Assembly: GCA_016787605.1 (NCBI GenBank)
Contig: JAEUUE010000085.1
Location: 18,805 to 82,804, forward strand
DNA length: 64,000 nt
Direction: 5' to 3'
Source: Cyclobacteriaceae bacterium
GTDB taxonomy: Bacteria; Bacteroidota; Bacteroidia; Cytophagales; Cyclobacteriaceae
Part shown: positions 63,301-64,000 of the stretch, piece after piece
Numbering within the stretch: the first letter of the stretch is position 1
Layout: each line of letters starts with the position of its first letter
Position numbers and translations under genes: made by a program
Notes under the pieces: model-generated
What the model saw: only the letters and a program-made list of their open reading frames with translations
What the model was told of the DNA's origin: nothing
Databases searched by the model: none

Positions 63301-64000
63301 CGAATCCGGTGGCAACCCCTCTGGTGACAACCCTCTATACCGTGACCATTCGCGATGGTAACGGTATTACGGCAACAGACAACACCACTATCACCGTCAA
63401 TCCAACTCCCGATGTGTTGGCTACTCCATCTTCTCAGGTTATTTGCTCTGGCCAGAATACAGGGATTGTTCTAAGTAATCCCAATCTAACTCCCGGAACA
63501 TTATATACATGGACTGTTGTCCAGTCTGGAGTTACCGGAGCCACAGCACAGGCTGTGCCCGTTGCCGGCCCAATTGTCCAGGCGCTGACTGCTTCGGGAG
63601 CAGTGCCCGGAACGGCAACCTATAGCGTGACGCCGGTTGCAGGAACCTGTAGCGGAACTCCGCTGATCGTGGTCGTAACTGTCAATCCTGTACCGTCTGT
63701 TCTTGATCCAACCGATCAATCCGTCTGTGCAGGTGCAAATACAGCAGCAGTCAACTTTTCGGGCGTAGCGACGGCCTACACGTGGACCAACGATACGCCG
63801 TCGATCGGTTTGGCGGCGAGCGGCAGTGGAAACATTGCGGCGTTTGCGGCTACCAACGCGGGGATCACGCCGGTGGTAGCGACCATTACGGTTACGCCGG
63901 AGTACACGTTTGGAGCGTTGACGTGCACGGGTACGTCTCAGAGCTTTACGATCACGGTGAACCCGACGCCGAGTGTGGCGGATCCTTCGGACCAGGTGGT
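60351..64000 (+). CDS. Giant secreted repeat protein (T9SS-type adhesin candidate), 5' part
   Basis: The frame is open from here to the window end, at least 1216 residues. The GTG at 60351 is chosen because it gives a Sec signal (hydrophobic LATLVLIVAAFSAEA); the frame is open further upstream, with a TTG at 60306 as an alternative. The mature start YYSRATGNWNNNNTWS and the GDIVFIEGG phrase are typical of large Bacteroidota surface proteins. Residues about 110-800 are Thr/Gly/Asn-rich beta-helix-like sequence with exact 97-residue repeats (291 bases). From about residue 930 Ig/PKD-like domains follow (TVCAGTPVSLG, YSWSPLTG, VTVNPVPSV). The C-terminal sorting signal is outside the window. It probably mediates adhesion, gliding or surface binding. 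Confidence 0.88.
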   Translation, partial: MKFRHSYAFPLILRSLATLVLIVAAFSAEAVTYYSRATGNWNNNNTWSLSSGGAAVGPGIFPVAGDIVFIEGGFTVTVNVPSACTSINIAAAPSQLTISFGQSLTVSADFSGTGNLNGGVTARVINVGGDYTFNGTATGSFALTLNGTGNQILSGVINGAAATNGQLNINKVSGTVTMASAITVFGSTSSTFTLTNGTFDPATFLLTVTSPTFTAGTLRVGAPNWGSNYSFASVAVPLAGTVEYYRAGAQTINNVNIGGNLTLSGSGTKTLQAGTTSIAGNFTISGTASTAAVTGLTIGGDVILNSGATWDGASFTHNVAGDWTDNGGTFTPSTSTINFNAAVAQQINGTDAIQTFNNIVINKSGGALTVGGSTTTINAVDLTLTAGSFTGPATLTLSDDIILTAGTFTAGTNTNVAGDFTNNGATFTPGAGTVTFNGAGAQQINGTSATQTFNNLVVNKAGGALSVGGSTTTLSVANLTQTLGDFAGPATLNVSNALLLSAGTFTAGTTTNLSGNLTNNGATMVPGTGTTNFIGGVQTIGGSSPVSLHHVTTSGTAAASTAVTTSLSGNLTVGNGTSFSVGAFNFSNAGTTTIGSGGAAVLNITGAAGSKTFTGLVTVSTGANWNNSGNSHVTFRGGITNNGTFTAGAGTNTFDTNTQSLTGTLSIPTVNVSGITLINNNSLTVGTALNGTGDLTQASGSTLQLSGSVGISTLNAINAGNTVTYGGASQTIFPTTYNNLTVIQSSGDAVLSGATRVNGALSLSAGNVNLGTNILTLGPTATAPAPIGIVLASGGGEMRKEYSATGSFTFPIGDSAPNPSPLQVNVTAGTFSSAYVSARVVAAKHPNNASATNYLNRYWVISQSGISGAFADVTGTFVGGEVTGAVAATAGAYLSGNFDQVSNPWKKDVALSGTTMSLSAVPLASGVNTVCTGIRLAPPTVSITGGGVTVCAGTPVSLGTTVSGDVPIVYSWSPLTGLSSSTIANPVATPLVTTLYTVTIRDGNGITATDNTTITVNPTPDVLATPSSQVICSGQNTGIVLSNPNLTPGTLYTWTVVQSGVTGATAQAVPVAGPIVQALTASGAVPGTATYSVTPVAGTCSGTPLIVVVTVNPVPSVLDPTDQSVCAGANTAAVNFSGVATAYTWTNDTPSIGLAASGSGNIAAFAATNAGITPVVATITVTPEYTFGALTCTGTSQSFTITVNPTPSVADPSDQV
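61338..61919 (+). repeat. Two 291-base in-frame repeats inside the giant gene
   Basis: Units start at 61338 and 61629, and a third, divergent unit begins at 61920. Both units encode a 97-residue block containing QTFNN, then VNKAGGALSVGGSTTT-like and TAGTFTAGT phrases. The identical length and exact phase indicate duplication within the gene. Confidence 0.85.

Overview
The window looks like a chromosomal segment of a Bacteroidota bacterium, most likely a free-living member of the Cytophagales or a relative; the exact genus cannot be read from it. The reasons are: several genes preceded by the Bacteroidota -7 promoter box TAnnTTTG, very little Shine-Dalgarno signal, the order groEL-groES-unknown-secG-unknown-lptE-sigma54 activator-miaB, a GTP-type PEP carboxykinase, Skp/OmpH and PorT-like envelope proteins, and a giant repeat-rich surface protein of the kind exported by type IX secretion. 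I see no CRISPR array, tRNA, rRNA, transposase or phage gene.

Region by region. 0-4.4 kb: the end of a bidirectional NAD-linked [NiFe] hydrogenase operon (hoxF 3' end, a fused hoxU-hoxY, hoxH, hoxW) followed by a VIT-family metal transporter. 4.4-8.3 kb: a P-type cation ATPase with a tandem universal stress protein. 8.4-14.98 kb (minus strand): L-2-hydroxyglutarate oxidase, a class II amidotransferase, lipoprotein MsrB, exported MsrA, an unknown lipoprotein, an esterase and a VOC protein, with two heptanucleotide repeat arrays and a REP-like repeat cluster between genes. 15-21.3 kb (minus): an alpha-glucoside locus with two SLC45-like MFS transporters, a GH31 glucosidase and a LacI regulator; a candidate operator overlaps the GH31 promoter. 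21.5-26.8 kb (plus): glycerol operon glpF-glpK-glpD, then an overlapping ROK kinase and a membrane-anchored thioredoxin-like protein.

26.8-34.4 kb: a FadL/PorV-like outer membrane protein, an FHS-type MFS transporter, a WbqC protein, and a probable glycoside 3-oxidation cluster (Gfo/Idh/MocA oxidoreductase, sugar isomerase/epimerase, lipoprotein cytochrome c, DUF1080 hydrolase). 34.4-36.3 kb: agmatine to putrescine (aguA, aguB). 36.4-41.7 kb: PEP carboxykinase, a POT-like MFS transporter and an OPT transporter. 41.9-51.1 kb: housekeeping genes (TerB-like protein, GroEL/GroES, SecG, LptE, a sigma-54 activator, MiaB, gamma-carbonic anhydrase, Skp/OmpH).

51.2-64 kb holds the least ordinary part: a 1054-residue membrane transporter-like/HEAT/cyclic-nucleotide-domain fusion; then a tight three-gene unit of an nSTAND ATPase with one transmembrane helix, a coiled coil and a WD40 propeller, an outer membrane beta-barrel, and a lipoprotein that I read as a seven-bladed propeller; then a giant secreted protein that stays open to the end of the window (at least 1216 residues). 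The three-gene unit could form an envelope-spanning sensory complex and is my main candidate for an undescribed system. The other leads are the hydrogenase oddities: the HoxU-HoxY fusion, the missing HoxU iron-sulfur motif, and Gln in place of His/Arg at the HoxH processing site.
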